A stretch of 64,000 nucleotides of DNA from Salipiger mucosus DSM 16094 (GCF_000442255.1 NZ_KE557273.1:995224-1059223); one strand, 5' to 3'. Shown: positions 36,430 to 46,512, counted from the first letter of the stretch. The notes: generated by a model not told the origin, from the sequence alone. Numbers and translations: made by a program.

Positions 36430-37434
36430 TCAGCGCATCCAGAACCCCTCGCGCTTCAGCCGGTTGCGGAAGCCCTGCTCGCGGCGCGGCAGGTCGTCGC
36501 GGTCGAACAGCGCCCGGGCCTTGCGCCCGCGCCCCTGGTAGACCATCCGCTTGATCGGCTCGTGCCGCTTGAGCACCCGCTTGACCCGGTTCGGCGCCGC
36601 GATCTCCTCGAGCAGCTCCACCACCGCCGCGCGCTCGCGGGCATAGAGCAGCGGCAGCGTGCGGTAGTGGCAGGTCACCTCGCCGTCGATCAGCCCCGGC
36701 GGCAGCATCTCGCGCCCGCCGCCGAAGGAATGGATCACCAGCGGCAGCGCCACTTGGTCGAGCCAGGGATCGAGGCTCTGGCACACCAGCTCGGGCGGCG
36801 GGGCGTCGCGGATCGACAGCGCGTAGTCGAGGAACCGCTGCCCGAAGCGCCGCGGGCAGGCGTGAAAGAAAAAACCTGCGTTGAAGTAGAGATACCGCTG
36901 CCAGTATTCCTCCGGCCAGGCGCGGTCGAGCGAGCTTTCGAAATCCAGCCCGAAGCGGTCGTAGAGCGCCCGCCAGGTCGCGGTGTAGCCCGGACCGTAA
37001 AGCTCGATCTTCGGCCATGTCCCCTCGCGCCGCAGCGAGGCCGTGGGCCGCGCGAAATCGAAGGGCACGCGGGCGAGGTCGCCGGTGACCAGCGTGTCGG
37101 TGTCGAAGAAGACGAAGGGCTCGCCCTCGGGCAGCGCCGCCAGCGCCTCGATCTTGTTGCCATAGGGATAGGCCGCGCCGAAGTGCCGCGACTCGAAGGG
37201 CAGGATGCGCGCCCCCAGCCCCTCGAGCAATTCGCGCGCCTCCGCATCGTCCATGCGCGGGTCCTCGGGCCAGAGCGGCCCGGGCTGCGGCTCGGCCACG
37301 TGCAGGCGGAAGCGGCCCCCGGGGGTGCAGACCGACAGCGACAGCGCGAAGAGCACCGCCTCGTACTGCAGCCGCCCGGCCTGGCCGACGATCATCACGT
37401 TGACGGGGGCGTCCTGCACGGTGGTCTGGCCCAT
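36430..37434 (-). CDS. Putative GT-A-fold glycosyltransferase
   Basis: A 334-residue protein. An N-terminal VNVMIVGQAGRLQYEAVLFALSL nucleotide-binding-like strand, the acidic motif FFDTDTLV (a DxD-type metal site) around residue 110, and a C-terminal KRHEPIKRMVYQGRGRKARALF basic part fit a soluble GT-A glycosyltransferase. Its donor and acceptor are unknown. The ATG at 37434 lacks a strong ribosome site, but reading further upstream adds an Arg-rich stretch without support. It is alone between convergent and divergent neighbours. Confidence 0.6.
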   Translation of the reverse strand: MGQTTVQDAPVNVMIVGQAGRLQYEAVLFALSLSVCTPGGRFRLHVAEPQPGPLWPEDPRMDDAEARELLEGLGARILPFESRHFGAAYPYGNKIEALAALPEGEPFVFFDTDTLVTGDLARVPFDFARPTASLRREGTWPKIELYGPGYTATWRALYDRFGLDFESSLDRAWPEEYWQRYLYFNAGFFFHACPRRFGQRFLDYALSIRDAPPPELVCQSLDPWLDQVALPLVIHSFGGGREMLPPGLIDGEVTCHYRTLPLLYARERAAVVELLEEIAAPNRVKRVLKRHEPIKRMVYQGRGRKARALFDRDDLPRREQGFRNRLKREGFWMR

Positions 37435-37595
37435 TGGCTCGGCTGCTGCTCGGTTTCCGCACAGTATAGGCGGCCGGGCAGGGCGGCGAAAGCGGATGAG
37501 GATGCCGCGGTGCGAACGCGTGCCGCGGCGCACCTTGCGGCGGCCGGGTCGCGGCGCTAAACGGGGTCCGATTTCTCGAAGCCGCGAGAGGACCC

Positions 37596-37883
37596 ATGTC
37601 GATCGACACCGAAACCGCCGCCCGCGTGGCGAAGCTCGCCCGCATCCGGGTGGAAGAGGACGACCTGCCCGCGCTGGCGCAGGAGTTCTCCAAGATCCTC
37701 GACTTCATCGAGCAGCTGGGCGAGGTCGACGTCGAGGGCGTCGAGCCGATGGTCTCGGTCACGCCGATGCAGCTCAAGCGGCGCAGCGACGAGGTGACCG
37801 AGGGCGGCATGCCCGACCGGATCCTGTCCAACGCCCCTGATGCCCGCGAGGGCTTTTTCGCCGTGCCGAAGGTGGTGGAATGA
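37596..37883 (+). CDS. gatC: Asp/Glu-tRNA amidotransferase subunit C
   Basis: A 95-residue GatC. The typical start ([11 protein letters not shown]) and middle ([17 protein letters not shown]) are present, and the C-terminal half is the usual R-x-D/E-rich tail ending in FFAVPKVVE. GatC wraps around GatA and stabilises the GatCAB complex that turns Glu-tRNA-Gln and Asp-tRNA-Asn into the correct amidated forms. Its stop overlaps gatA by 4 bases. gatB is not in the window. Confidence 0.94.
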   Translation: MSIDTETAARVAKLARIRVEEDDLPALAQEFSKILDFIEQLGEVDVEGVEPMVSVTPMQLKRRSDEVTEGGMPDRILSNAPDAREGFFAVPKVVE

Positions 37884-39367
37884 GCGAACTGACCAAGATG
37901 AAGGTCGCCGAGGCGCGCGATGCGCTGCGCGCCGGCGACGTGACCAGCCTCGAGCTGACCGAGGCCTGCCTGAGTGCCATCGAGGGCGCCGATGCCCTCG
38001 GCGCCTTCGTGCACAAGACGCCCGAGATCGCGACCGAGCAGGCCAGGGCCGCCGACGCGCGCATCAAGGCGGGCGAGGCGCCGGCCATGTGCGGCATCCC
38101 GATGGGGATCAAGGACCTCTTCTGCACGAAGGGCGTCGCCTCGCAGGCCGCCAGCCGCATCCTCGAGGGCTTCCGGCCGGAATACGAATCCACCGTCACC
38201 GGCCAGCTCTTCGACGCCGGCGCGGTGATGCTGGGCAAGCTCAACATGGACGAGTTCGCCATGGGCTCGTCGAACGAGACCAGTACCTACGGCAACGCGG
38301 TGAACCCCTGGCGGCGCGGCAACGACGAGGCTCAGCTCACGCCCGGCGGCTCCTCGGGCGGTTCGGCCTCGGCCGTGGCGGCGGACCTCTGCCTCGCGGC
38401 GACGGGCACCGACACCGGCGGCTCGATCCGCCAGCCCGCGGCCTTCACCGGCATCACCGGCATCAAGCCCACCTACGGGCGCTGCTCGCGCTGGGGCATC
38501 GTCGCCTTCGCTTCCTCGCTCGACCAGGCGGGGCCGATGGCCAAGGACGTGCGCGACGCCGCCATCGTGCTGCAGGCCATGTGCGGGCACGATCCCAAGG
38601 ACAGCACTTCCGCCGACCTGCCCGTGCCCGACTTCGAGGCCGCGCTCACCGGCGACATCAAGGGCAAGACCATCGGCATCCCGCGCGAGTATCGCATGGA
38701 GGGCATGCCCGAGGAGATCGAGGCGCTCTGGACCGAGGGCCGCAGGATGCTCGAGGACGCGGGCGCCAAGGTGGTCGACATCTCTCTGCCGCACACCAAG
38801 TACGCGCTGCCCGCCTACTACGTGATCGCGCCGGCCGAGGCCTCGTCGAACCTCGCGCGCTACGACGGGGTGCGCTACGGCCACCGCGCGCAGCTCGCGC
38901 AGGGCGACGGCATCAACGACATGTACGAGAAGACCCGCGCCGAGGGCTTCGGCCACGAGGTGCAGCGCCGCGTCATGGTCGGCACCTACGTGCTTTCGGC
39001 CGGCTTCTACGACGCCTACTACAACAAGGCCCGCAAGGTCCGCACGCTCATCAAGCGCGACTTCGAGGAGGCCTTCGCCCAGGGCGTCGACGCGATCCTC
39101 ACGCCCACCACGCCCTCGGCCGCCTTCGGCCTTGGCGAGATGGCCGAGGCCGACCCGGTGCAGATGTATCTCAACGATGTGTTCACCGTCACGGTGAACC
39201 TCGCGGGGCTTCCGGGCGTTTCGGTTCCGGCCGGCATCGACAAGCAGGGGCTGCCGCTGGGGCTGCAGCTCATCGGCCGGCCCTGGGAAGAGGCCGATCT
39301 GCTGAACACCGCCTACGCGCTCGAGCGCGCGGCGGGCTTCGTGGAAAAGCCGTCCCGGTGGTGGTAG
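37880..39367 (+). CDS. gatA: Asp/Glu-tRNA amidotransferase subunit A
   Basis: A 495-residue amidase-signature enzyme that releases ammonia from glutamine for the GatCAB reaction. The Lys-Ser-Ser triad is visible as K78 (MGIKDLF), S158 (PGGSSGGS) and S182 ([11 protein letters not shown]). Length and order are those of bacterial GatA. Translation is coupled to gatC through an ATGA overlap. A lipoprotein gene follows after 25 bases and may be in the same transcript. Confidence 0.95.
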   Translation: MSELTKMKVAEARDALRAGDVTSLELTEACLSAIEGADALGAFVHKTPEIATEQARAADARIKAGEAPAMCGIPMGIKDLFCTKGVASQAASRILEGFRPEYESTVTGQLFDAGAVMLGKLNMDEFAMGSSNETSTYGNAVNPWRRGNDEAQLTPGGSSGGSASAVAADLCLAATGTDTGGSIRQPAAFTGITGIKPTYGRCSRWGIVAFASSLDQAGPMAKDVRDAAIVLQAMCGHDPKDSTSADLPVPDFEAALTGDIKGKTIGIPREYRMEGMPEEIEALWTEGRRMLEDAGAKVVDISLPHTKYALPAYYVIAPAEASSNLARYDGVRYGHRAQLAQGDGINDMYEKTRAEGFGHEVQRRVMVGTYVLSAGFYDAYYNKARKVRTLIKRDFEEAFAQGVDAILTPTTPSAAFGLGEMAEADPVQMYLNDVFTVTVNLAGLPGVSVPAGIDKQGLPLGLQLIGRPWEEADLLNTAYALERAAGFVEKPSRWW

Positions 39368-39392
39368 GACCGGCGCAAAAGGGGTGACGGGC

Positions 39393-40064
39393 ATGAACAG
39401 ACTTCTTCTCTGCGGCGTGGCCGCTCTCGCGCTGGCCTCCTGTGCGCCGGCGGTGCCGGACAGCGGCAGCGGCGTGGGCTTCGAGGACTACGACACCTAC
39501 AACGACCGCAAGGAGGCCACCGCGCAGCGCGTGGTCGACGAGCAGTCGGGCGCGGTCACGGTCCAGTCGCCGACCGAGGTCGAAAGCGCCACGCTGGACG
39601 CCGACGGCAACGCGGAGATGTCGTCGCCTGCACCGGCCGCGGGCCAGCCGCCCCAGGCGGTGACCAACTCCGTCGGCATCTCCTCGGAGAACGACTTCGA
39701 GGCGGTCTCCGCCGAGCGCGACATCGAGGCCGACGCGGCGCTGATCGAGCAGAACCGCGCGCAGTACCAGGTGGTCTCGCCCCGCGCGGTCCCGAACCGT
39801 CCGGGCACCGACCGGCCGAACATCGTGCAGTTCGCGCTTCAGACGAACAACGCCGTGGGCCAGCCGCTCTACGACCGTTCGGGTTTCAACGCCGAGAACC
39901 GCCAGCTGCGCGCCTGCGCCGAGTTCCCCTCGTCCGACCTCGCGCAGGAGGAGTTCCTCGCGCAGGGCGGCCCGGAACGCGACCGCCGCGGGATGGACCC
40001 GGACGGCGACGGCTTTGCCTGCGACTGGGACCCGGCGCCCTTCCGCGCGGTGCGTGGCGGCTGA
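39393..40064 (+). CDS. Putative outer-membrane lipoprotein with excalibur-like C-terminus
   Basis: A 223-residue protein. The signal peptide ends in a lipobox (LALASC, lipid-modified C19 or so). The mature part is acidic, low in complexity up to residue 110, then ends in MDPDGDGFACDWDP, close to the DxDGDGxAC core of the excalibur calcium-binding motif. The stop (TGA 40062-40064) overlaps a CTG that is the likely start of the amidase gene, so the two would be coupled. It may help the amidase at the envelope (inference). Confidence 0.75.
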   Translation: MNRLLLCGVAALALASCAPAVPDSGSGVGFEDYDTYNDRKEATAQRVVDEQSGAVTVQSPTEVESATLDADGNAEMSSPAPAAGQPPQAVTNSVGISSENDFEAVSAERDIEADAALIEQNRAQYQVVSPRAVPNRPGTDRPNIVQFALQTNNAVGQPLYDRSGFNAENRQLRACAEFPSSDLAQEEFLAQGGPERDRRGMDPDGDGFACDWDPAPFRAVRGG

Positions 40065-40720
40065 AACCGCTGCGGCATCCCAGTCCCAACTTCGGCGCGC
40101 GCCGGCAGGGCGCGCGGCCGGACCTCCTCGTGTTGCATTACACCGCGATGGGGAGTGCCGAGGGCGCGCGCGACTGGCTGTGCAACCCCGACTCGGGCGT
40201 CTCCTCGCACTACGTGCTGGCGCGCGACGGCACCTGCTGGCACCTCGTCGACGAGGAAATGCGCGCCTGGCACGCGGGGGCGGGCGCCTGGGGCTCGGTC
40301 GATGACGTCAACTCGCGCTCCGTCGGGATCGAGATCGCCAACACCGGGGCCGAGCCCTTTCCCGAGCCTCAGATGGCCGCGCTGGAGCGCCTGATGCAGG
40401 GCATCATGGCGCGCTGGTCGATCCCGCCCGAGCGCGTCATCGGTCACTCCGACATGGCGCCGGGGCGCAAGATCGACCCCGGCCCGCGCTTCGACTGGGC
40501 GCGGCTGGCGCGGCGCGGGCTCTCGATCCGGCCGGGGCAGGCCGCGCCGGGCGATTTCGACGCCGATGCGCGCCGCTTCGGCTACGTCTACGACCCCGCG
40601 AACCGCGGCCCGGTGCTCGAGGCCTTCCGCGCGCGCTTCCGCCCCGGGGCCGAAGGGCCGCTCGATGCCACCGACCGCGCGATCATGGCCGACCTCGCGG
40701 CACGCTGGCCTGTGGCCTGA
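40061..40720 (+). CDS. N-acetylmuramoyl-L-alanine amidase, AmiD/AmpD type, probable CTG start
   Basis: A 219-residue zinc amidase if read from CTG 40061. The family N-terminus (LRHPSPNFGARR...) is encoded before the first usual start codon (GTG 40130), so that start would cut off conserved residues. Zinc ligands are the HYTAMGS histidine, a late histidine in VIGHSDMAPGRK and the aspartate of IDPGPRFDW. It cleaves the amide between MurNAc and L-Ala in peptidoglycan or anhydro-muropeptides. No signal peptide is visible, which suggests a cytoplasmic AmpD-like role. CTG overlaps the preceding stop as CTGA. Confidence 0.8.
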   Translation: MKPLRHPSPNFGARRQGARPDLLVLHYTAMGSAEGARDWLCNPDSGVSSHYVLARDGTCWHLVDEEMRAWHAGAGAWGSVDDVNSRSVGIEIANTGAEPFPEPQMAALERLMQGIMARWSIPPERVIGHSDMAPGRKIDPGPRFDWARLARRGLSIRPGQAAPGDFDADARRFGYVYDPANRGPVLEAFRARFRPGAEGPLDATDRAIMADLAARWPVA

Positions 40721-40844
40721 GGCGACGGCCCCGGCGTGCCCCCTCGCGGCGGGTTTTGCCGCAGGCGGGCGGCGGCAGAGCCTCTTTACCCCGCGCGGTG
40801 TTGCGCTACCGTCGAGGCGCAACAGGCAACCGGAGGATTCCCCC

Positions 40845-41537
40845 ATGAAGATCATCTGGCTCGGCCACGGGTCGTTCCGCATCGAGACCGCGGATCAGGT
40901 GCTGCTGATCGACCCCTGGCTCAACGACAATCCCATGCTCGACGAGGCGCAGTACGGCGCGGCCATCGACGGCGCGACGCAGATCCTCATCACTCACGGC
41001 CATTTCGACCACAGCACCGACATCGTCGAGGTCTCGAAGAAGACCGGCGCGCCGGTCTCGGGCATCGTCGAGCTGGTGGGCGTGTTGGCCGGGCAGGGCG
41101 CCGAGCAGGGGCACGCCTTCAACAAGGGCGGCACCATCACCTTCGGCGATGTCGCGGTGAGCATGGTCCCGGCCTCGCACTCCTCCTCGATCAACGTGGA
41201 CGGCACCTCGATGTACGCGGGCATGGAGACCGGCTTCATCATCAAGGCCGAGGGCAAGACGATCTACATCTCGGGCGACACGGCGATGATGGCCGACATG
41301 GCCTGGATCGGCGAGTTCTACAAACCCGACATCGGAATCCTCAGCGCCGGCGGCTACTACACGATGGACATGGAGCAGGCCGCCTGGGCGTCGAAGAAGT
41401 ATTTCGATTTCAAGACGGTGATCCCCTGCCACTACCGCACCTTCCCGGCGCTCGAGCAGTCGGCAGAGGTACTGGCCGCGGGCCTGCCGGGCGTCGAGGT
41501 CATCGAACCCGAGGTGCTCAAGCCCATCGCGGTGTGA
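40845..41537 (+). CDS. UPF0173 metallo-beta-lactamase-fold hydrolase
   Basis: A 230-residue metal-dependent hydrolase of the UPF0173 (YtkL-like) group. The metal motif THGHFDHSTD, the second metal site ASHSSS and GDTAMMADM, and a C-terminal CHYRTFPALEQ are visible. The substrate is not established for the family. GGAGGAT precedes the ATG at 40845. It stands in a conserved stretch of single genes between the amidase and a cytochrome c; a strong hairpin follows. Confidence 0.88.
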   Translation: MKIIWLGHGSFRIETADQVLLIDPWLNDNPMLDEAQYGAAIDGATQILITHGHFDHSTDIVEVSKKTGAPVSGIVELVGVLAGQGAEQGHAFNKGGTITFGDVAVSMVPASHSSSINVDGTSMYAGMETGFIIKAEGKTIYISGDTAMMADMAWIGEFYKPDIGILSAGGYYTMDMEQAAWASKKYFDFKTVIPCHYRTFPALEQSAEVLAAGLPGVEVIEPEVLKPIAV

Positions 41538-41543
41538 CACGCA

Positions 41544-41582
41544 CCGGAGACCGCGCCAGGCACCAACGGGCGCGGCCTCCGG
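41544..41582. terminator. Bidirectional hairpin between the convergent UPF0173 and cytochrome genes
   Basis: CCGGAGACCGCGCC (41544-41557) pairs with GGCGCGGCCTCCGG (41569-41582) with one mismatch, around an 11-base loop. It serves the plus gene and sits just beyond the minus gene stop. No T tract. Confidence 0.5.
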
Positions 41583-41586
41583 CCGA

Positions 41587-42018
41587 TCACTCGACCTGGA
41601 CGGTCGAGAGATACTCGATGAGGGCGAGGATGCGGGTGTGAACGTATTCCTCGGTCTCCTCGGGACCGAAGGCGTAGTCCTGCGTCGCCGCCGCCCGCGC
41701 GCGATAGCGCTGGCCCCAGACCGGCATGTCGCGCGCCCCGTGCGCCGCCATGCCCATCGTGCCGTCTATCGTTTCGTAGACCCGCTGCACGGGGAACACG
41801 CCGCCGTTGTTCTTCTGCAGAACGGTCAGGTCCGCGACGGTTTGCTCGCTCATGAAGCCCGCGATCGGGCCGTCGCCCTTGCCACCCTCGCCGTGGCAGG
41901 CCACGCAGCTGTTCTGGTACTCGAACTCGCCGAGCGTCATGTCGGCGGCCTGCGCCGCGCCGACGGCGAGCGTGGTCACCGCGCCCGCGGTTGCGATGGA
42001 TGCGAAAAGACGGTGCAT
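41587..42018 (-). CDS. Periplasmic c-type cytochrome
   Basis: A 143-residue protein with a signal peptide (TAGAVTTLAVGAAQA, cleavage near 24) and one heme-binding CVACH motif just after it. The distal methionine ligand is probably in GTMGMAAHGARDMPVWG. It carries electrons in the periplasm or to a terminal oxidase. The size and single heme fit a class I cytochrome c. It is alone on its strand, downstream of pccR by 95 bases, but functional linkage is not implied. Confidence 0.85.
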   Translation of the reverse strand: MHRLFASIATAGAVTTLAVGAAQAADMTLGEFEYQNSCVACHGEGGKGDGPIAGFMSEQTVADLTVLQKNNGGVFPVQRVYETIDGTMGMAAHGARDMPVWGQRYRARAAATQDYAFGPEETEEYVHTRILALIEYLSTVQVE

Positions 42019-42113
42019 GAGAACTCCTCCCCTGATCCTGAACCGGTCCCGGGAACAGTCTGCACGCGCGCCGCGCGGGAGTCATTGACGGGCGACAATG
42101 GCCGCGCCCGCGC

Positions 42114-43511
42114 TCACTCCAGCGCGTAGGGCAGCACGTCGCGCCGGTCGGGCCGGATCGCGAGGCGCTTTTCCAGCGGCGGCACCGAGCGCTGGTGGCA
42201 GTCGGTGCGCTCGCAGATGCGGCACGAGATGCCGATGGGCTCGAAGTCGCCGTCGCGCCCCAGGTCCAGCCCGTCGGCATAGACCAGCGCGCCCGCGTGC
42301 TTCACCTCGCACCCCAGCGCCATGGCAAAGCGGCGCACCGGCGCGTTGAAATGCCCGCCGCGCTTGGTCACGTCGCGCGCCAGCAGGATGTAGCGCACGC
42401 CGTCCGGCGTCTCGGCCAGCTGGCGCAGGAAATGGCCCGGCGTCTCGAAGGCGCGGTGCACGTTCCAGAGCGGGCAGGCTCCGCCGAAACGGGCGAACTG
42501 CAGCCGCGTGGCCGAGTGGCGCTTGGTGATCGTGCCGGCCTGGTCGACGCGGGCGAAGAAGAAGGGGATGCCCTTTGCGCCGGGACGCTGCAGCGTCGAG
42601 AGCCGGTGCGCCACCTGCTCGATCGAGGCGCCGAAGCGCGCGGCCAGCAGCTCGAGGTCGTGCCGCGTCTCCCGCGCGGCCTCGAGGAAGGCGCCGTAGG
42701 GCATCATCGCCGCGCCGGCAAAGTAGTTGGCCAGCCCCATCTTCGCGATGCCGCGCGCCGCGTCGGTATGGAACCGCGCGAGGTCCAGCGTCGCCTCGAG
42801 CAGCTGGTCCTGCCGCAGCAGCGCCACCTGCACCAGCAGCTGGAAGGTCTGCGTCTCGGGCGGCACCAGCGCCGAGAGCGTCACCACCTGCCGCGCCTCG
42901 TCGAAGACCCGCAGCGCGGTGGTGTGCACGATCTCGACGCTCACGCCCGCCTGCCGCAGCCGCGCGATGGCGGCGGCGCGGATGTCGCGCTCGTCGGGCT
43001 CCAGCCTGGCATAGCGCTCGGCCGCGCGGTCCACCGCGTCGATGTAGTTGTCGCAGTAGTGGAAGAAGTCGCGCACCTCCTCCCAGGGGCTGGGCTGAAG
43101 CTGCGCCCCCTCGCGTCCCAGCGCCTCGTCCAGCCGCGCGAGGCGCTCGTGGGTCTGGCGATAGGCCTTGTGCACCTCGAGAAAGGCGCGGGCGAGGGCG
43201 GGGGCGTTCGAGGCCGTGAGCCGCAGGTCCGCCAGCGGCGGGGTCTCGGCGAAGACGGGGTCGGCAAGCGCCTCGCGCATGTCCGAGACCAGCCGCTCGG
43301 CGTCGCCCTGGTCCAGCTCGGTCACGTCGAAGCCGAATTCCTGCGCCAGCGCCAGCACCACGGTCGTGCTGACGGGGCGGTTGTTGTTCTCCATCTGGTT
43401 CAGATAGGGCAGCGAGACGCCCAGCTTGGACGCGAAGTCCTTCTGCGTCAGCCCCAGCCGCCCGCGCAGGTCGCGCAGCTTGGCCCCCGCGTAGAGTTTC
43501 CGTGTCGCCAT
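42114..43511 (-). CDS. pccR: Short-chain fatty acyl-CoA regulator (PccR-like)
   Basis: A 465-residue XRE-type regulator of the ScfR group. The helix-turn-helix occupies about residues 9-63 (GLTQKDFASKLGVSLPYLNQME), a large effector part follows, and the C-terminal signature ISCRICERTDCHQRS is present. In Rhodobacter sphaeroides PccR controls propionyl-CoA carboxylase genes through TTTGCAAA-containing sites. Here such sites lie before this gene (43543-43550) and before pccB (44866-44918), so autoregulation and control of pccB are expected. It is separated from pccB by an MFS transporter gene. Confidence 0.9.
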   Translation of the reverse strand: MATRKLYAGAKLRDLRGRLGLTQKDFASKLGVSLPYLNQMENNNRPVSTTVVLALAQEFGFDVTELDQGDAERLVSDMREALADPVFAETPPLADLRLTASNAPALARAFLEVHKAYRQTHERLARLDEALGREGAQLQPSPWEEVRDFFHYCDNYIDAVDRAAERYARLEPDERDIRAAAIARLRQAGVSVEIVHTTALRVFDEARQVVTLSALVPPETQTFQLLVQVALLRQDQLLEATLDLARFHTDAARGIAKMGLANYFAGAAMMPYGAFLEAARETRHDLELLAARFGASIEQVAHRLSTLQRPGAKGIPFFFARVDQAGTITKRHSATRLQFARFGGACPLWNVHRAFETPGHFLRQLAETPDGVRYILLARDVTKRGGHFNAPVRRFAMALGCEVKHAGALVYADGLDLGRDGDFEPIGISCRICERTDCHQRSVPPLEKRLAIRPDRRDVLPYALE

Positions 43512-43512
43512 C

Positions 43513-43550
43513 TTTGCACCTTAGCCTCCGTCCACGAAGACATTTGCAAA
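43513..43550. promoter_or_regulatory. PccR-type TTTGCAAA motif before pccR
   Basis: A perfect TTTGCAAA palindrome occurs at 43543-43550, and a TTTGCA half at 43513-43518, both in the 40-base gap upstream of the regulator start. This is the motif reported for PccR in Rhodobacter, consistent with autoregulation. Confidence 0.7.
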
Positions 43551-43551
43551 G

Positions 43552-44781
43552 TCACCCGGCGAGGTCCAGCCCCCGCAGTTGCCGCTCGCGGTAGATCACC
43601 ACGCAGATCGCGACGATCGAGGCGAGGCCGGTGGTCACCATGAGCCAGAGCAGCGGCCAGGCCCCGGTGCCCGGCTGCAGCAGCGCGCCCGCCAGCGCCG
43701 AAAGGCCCGCGCCACCGCCGATCATGATCGCGCCGCCCAGCCCCGCGGCGGTCCCCGCGAGGTGCGGCCGCACCGACAGCGAGCCCGCGGTGGCGTTGGG
43801 GATGGTCATCCCGTTGCCGAGGCCCACGAAGATCATGAAGCCGAAGAAGGTGTATTCCGACTGGTAGCCCGCGGCGAAAGTCAGCAGCGCCGCCGCCAGC
43901 CCGCCGGTGTTGATCAGGCACCCCCAGAGGATCATCTTGTTGATCCCGATCCGCGCCGAGAAGGTCCCGGACATGAAGTTGCCGACCAGGTAGCCGACCG
44001 CCGGCGCGCCGAAGAGCAGGCCCAGCCAGAAGGATGTGAGGCCGTAGACCTCGGATCCCACGAAGGGGGCCCCGCCGAGGTAGGCGAAGAAGGCGCCCGA
44101 GGAGAAGGCGCAGGCCAGCGCGTAGCCCCAGAAACGCGGGCTGCGGATGAGCTCGGGGTATTCGCGGAACTGCTGGCGCAGCGTCATGCCGCTCGAGATC
44201 GAGGTCTCGCCCAGGTCCCGCCATGTCAGCCAGAGCACGCCCCCGCCCAGAAGGAAGAGCAGCCAGAAGCTGGATTTCCAGCCCAGCAGCTCGTCCAGCA
44301 GGCCGCCCAGCGGCGGGCCCAGCATCGGCACCAGCGAGACGCCCATCGTGACGAAGCCGATCATCGAGGCGGCCTGGTCCTGCGGGTACATGTCGCGCAC
44401 CACCGCGCGGCTCAGCGCCATGGCCGCGACGATCACCGCCTGGCACATGCGGAAGATCAGGAAGACCGTGACGTTGGTCGCAAAGAGACAGCCCAGCGTG
44501 GCAAGCATGAACAGCACCACGGCGCCCAGAATCACCGGCCGCCGCCCGATCTGGTCCGAGATGGGGCCGATCACCAGCTGCAGCACGGCGTTCACGCCGA
44601 GATAGATCGCCACAGAAAGCTGCATGAGCCGATATTCCGTGTCGAAATATTCGCTCATCTTCGGCAGCGAGGGCAGGAAGACGTTCATCGCCAGCGCCGA
44701 CAGGCCCGCAAGCAGGATCAGTGTGACAATATGCGGCGGGGTGGATCGGTCCAGGAAGCGGACCCGGGGAGGCGACTGCAT
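43552..44781 (-). CDS. MFS transporter, Bcr/CflA drug-resistance family
   Basis: A 409-residue twelve-helix transporter. The motif A loop is [14 protein letters not shown] after helix 2, [10 protein letters not shown] follows the fourth helix as in Bcr/CflA members, and the central loop (about residues 195-215) separates two six-helix halves. The family exports drugs or metabolites such as sulfathiazole, bicyclomycin or cysteine. It lies on the same strand as pccR and divergent from pccB; whether it exports an organic acid connected to propionate metabolism is unknown. Confidence 0.85.
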   Translation of the reverse strand: MQSPPRVRFLDRSTPPHIVTLILLAGLSALAMNVFLPSLPKMSEYFDTEYRLMQLSVAIYLGVNAVLQLVIGPISDQIGRRPVILGAVVLFMLATLGCLFATNVTVFLIFRMCQAVIVAAMALSRAVVRDMYPQDQAASMIGFVTMGVSLVPMLGPPLGGLLDELLGWKSSFWLLFLLGGGVLWLTWRDLGETSISSGMTLRQQFREYPELIRSPRFWGYALACAFSSGAFFAYLGGAPFVGSEVYGLTSFWLGLLFGAPAVGYLVGNFMSGTFSARIGINKMILWGCLINTGGLAAALLTFAAGYQSEYTFFGFMIFVGLGNGMTIPNATAGSLSVRPHLAGTAAGLGGAIMIGGGAGLSALAGALLQPGTGAWPLLWLMVTTGLASIVAICVVIYRERQLRGLDLAG

Positions 44782-44865
44782 GTTGACTGGCTACCGTCAA
44801 GCGGATGTTCTGTCCATTGGAGAAGCGATCCGGGCGGAGTTCCGTCGGGGCGCGACCATGCGAGA

Positions 44866-44918
44866 TTTGCAGATTTGCGATTTCCTTTTGGGGTGGTTTT
44901 CACCCTTTGCAAATTTGC
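44866..44918. promoter_or_regulatory. PccR-type sites in the pccB promoter
   Basis: Two clusters of TTTGC repeats stand 62-114 bases before pccB: TTTGCAGATTTGCGA (44866-44880) and TTTGCAAATTTGCC (44906-44919), the second holding a perfect TTTGCAAA. They are 40 bases apart, on the same face of the helix. Supports direct control by the neighbouring PccR. Confidence 0.75.
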
Positions 44919-44979
44919 CGAATTTGACTTGAGCGACCGGGTGTCCCCTGTATGGTCCCGGCAAACGAGAGGGACGGAC

Positions 44980-46512
44980 ATGAAAGACATCCTGCACGAA
45001 CTCGAGACGCGCCGGTCGGGTGCCCGTCTTGGCGGCGGCCAGAAGCGGATCGACACCCAGCACGCCAAGGGCAAGCTGACCGCCCGCGAGCGGATCGAGC
45101 TGCTTCTCGACGAGGGCACCTTCGAGGAATACGACATGTTCGTCGCCCACCGCTGCACCGATTTCGGGATGGAGAAGAACCGTCCCTACGGCGACGGCGT
45201 GGTGACCGGCTGGGGCACGATCAACGGCCGCATGGTCTATGTCTTCAGCCAGGACTTCACCGTGCTCGGCGGGTCGGTCAGCGCGACCCACGCGCAGAAG
45301 ATCGTCAAGATCATGGACATGGCGGTGCAGAACGGCGCCCCGGTGATCGGCCTCAACGACTCGGGCGGCGCGCGCATCCAGGAGGGCGTCGATTCGCTCG
45401 CCGGCTACGCCGAGATCTTCCAGCGCAACATCGAGGCCTCGGGCGTGATCCCGCAGATCTCGGTCATCATGGGCCCCTGCGCCGGCGGCGCGGTCTACAG
45501 CCCCGCCATGACCGACTTCATCTTCATGGTGAAGGACAGCTCCTACATGTTCGTCACCGGCCCCGACGTGGTGAAGACGGTGACCAACGAGGTCGTCACC
45601 GCCGAGGAACTGGGCGGCGCCGTGACCCACACCCGCAAGTCCTCGGTCGCAGACGCCGCCTTCGAGAACGACGTCGAGGCGCTGGCGGAGGTGCGGCGCC
45701 TGGTCGACTTCCTGCCGCTCAACAACCGCGAGAAGCCGCCGGTGCGGCCGTTCTTCGACAACGTCGACCGCGTCGAGACCAGCCTCGACACGATCATCCC
45801 CGAGAACGCGAACCAGCCCTACGACATGAAGGAGCTGATCCTGAAGGTCGCGGACGAGGGCGATTTCTACGAGATCCAGGAAGAGCACGCCAAGAACATC
45901 GTCACCGGCTTCATCCGGCTCGAGGGCCAGACCGTCGGCGTCGTGGCCAACCAGCCGATGGTGCTCGCGGGCTGCCTCGACATCGACAGCTCCAAGAAGG
46001 CCGCGCGGTTCGTGCGCTTCTGCGACTGCTTCGAGATCCCGATCCTGACCTTCGTCGACGTGCCGGGCTTCCTGCCGGGCACCGGCCAGGAATACGGCGG
46101 CGTCATCAAGCACGGCGCCAAGCTGCTCTTCGCCTACGGCGAGGCGACGGTGCCCAAGGTCACGGTCATCACCCGCAAGGCCTATGGCGGCGCCTATGAC
46201 GTGATGAGCTCCAAGCACCTGCGCGGCGACGTGAACTACGCCTGGCCCACGGCCGAGATCGCGGTCATGGGCGCCAAGGGCGCGACCGAGATCATCCACC
46301 GCGCCGACCTCGGCGACCCCGAGAAGATCGCCAAGCACACCGCCGACTACGAGGACCGTTTCGCCAATCCCTTCGTGGCGGCCGAGCGGGGCTTCATCGA
46401 CGAGGTGATCCAGCCGCGCTCGACCCGGCGCCGGGTCAGCCGGGCCTTCGCGATGCTGCGCAACAAGAAGCTCAGCAATCCGTGGAAGAAGCACGACAAC
46501 ATCCCGCTGTGA
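44980..46512 (+). CDS. pccB: Propionyl-CoA carboxylase, beta (carboxyltransferase) subunit
   Basis: A 510-residue carboxyltransferase that moves CO2 from carboxybiotin on PccA to propionyl-CoA, giving (S)-methylmalonyl-CoA. The acyl-CoA-binding half contains [14 protein letters not shown], and the carboxybiotin half contains the family segment [15 protein letters not shown] and [12 protein letters not shown]. Length matches PccB. The start at 44980 has GAGAGGGAC upstream. Two PccR-type motif groups lie in its promoter. pccA is 2.8 kb downstream, separated by small genes. Confidence 0.96.
   Translation: MKDILHELETRRSGARLGGGQKRIDTQHAKGKLTARERIELLLDEGTFEEYDMFVAHRCTDFGMEKNRPYGDGVVTGWGTINGRMVYVFSQDFTVLGGSVSATHAQKIVKIMDMAVQNGAPVIGLNDSGGARIQEGVDSLAGYAEIFQRNIEASGVIPQISVIMGPCAGGAVYSPAMTDFIFMVKDSSYMFVTGPDVVKTVTNEVVTAEELGGAVTHTRKSSVADAAFENDVEALAEVRRLVDFLPLNNREKPPVRPFFDNVDRVETSLDTIIPENANQPYDMKELILKVADEGDFYEIQEEHAKNIVTGFIRLEGQTVGVVANQPMVLAGCLDIDSSKKAARFVRFCDCFEIPILTFVDVPGFLPGTGQEYGGVIKHGAKLLFAYGEATVPKVTVITRKAYGGAYDVMSSKHLRGDVNYAWPTAEIAVMGAKGATEIIHRADLGDPEKIAKHTADYEDRFANPFVAAERGFIDEVIQPRSTRRRVSRAFAMLRNKKLSNPWKKHDNIPL

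Noticed and set aside
36116..39394. Long minus-strand frame across the GntR, glycosyltransferase and gatA genes
   Set aside because: It mixes antisense of several well-supported genes and shows no domain; a GC-driven shadow.
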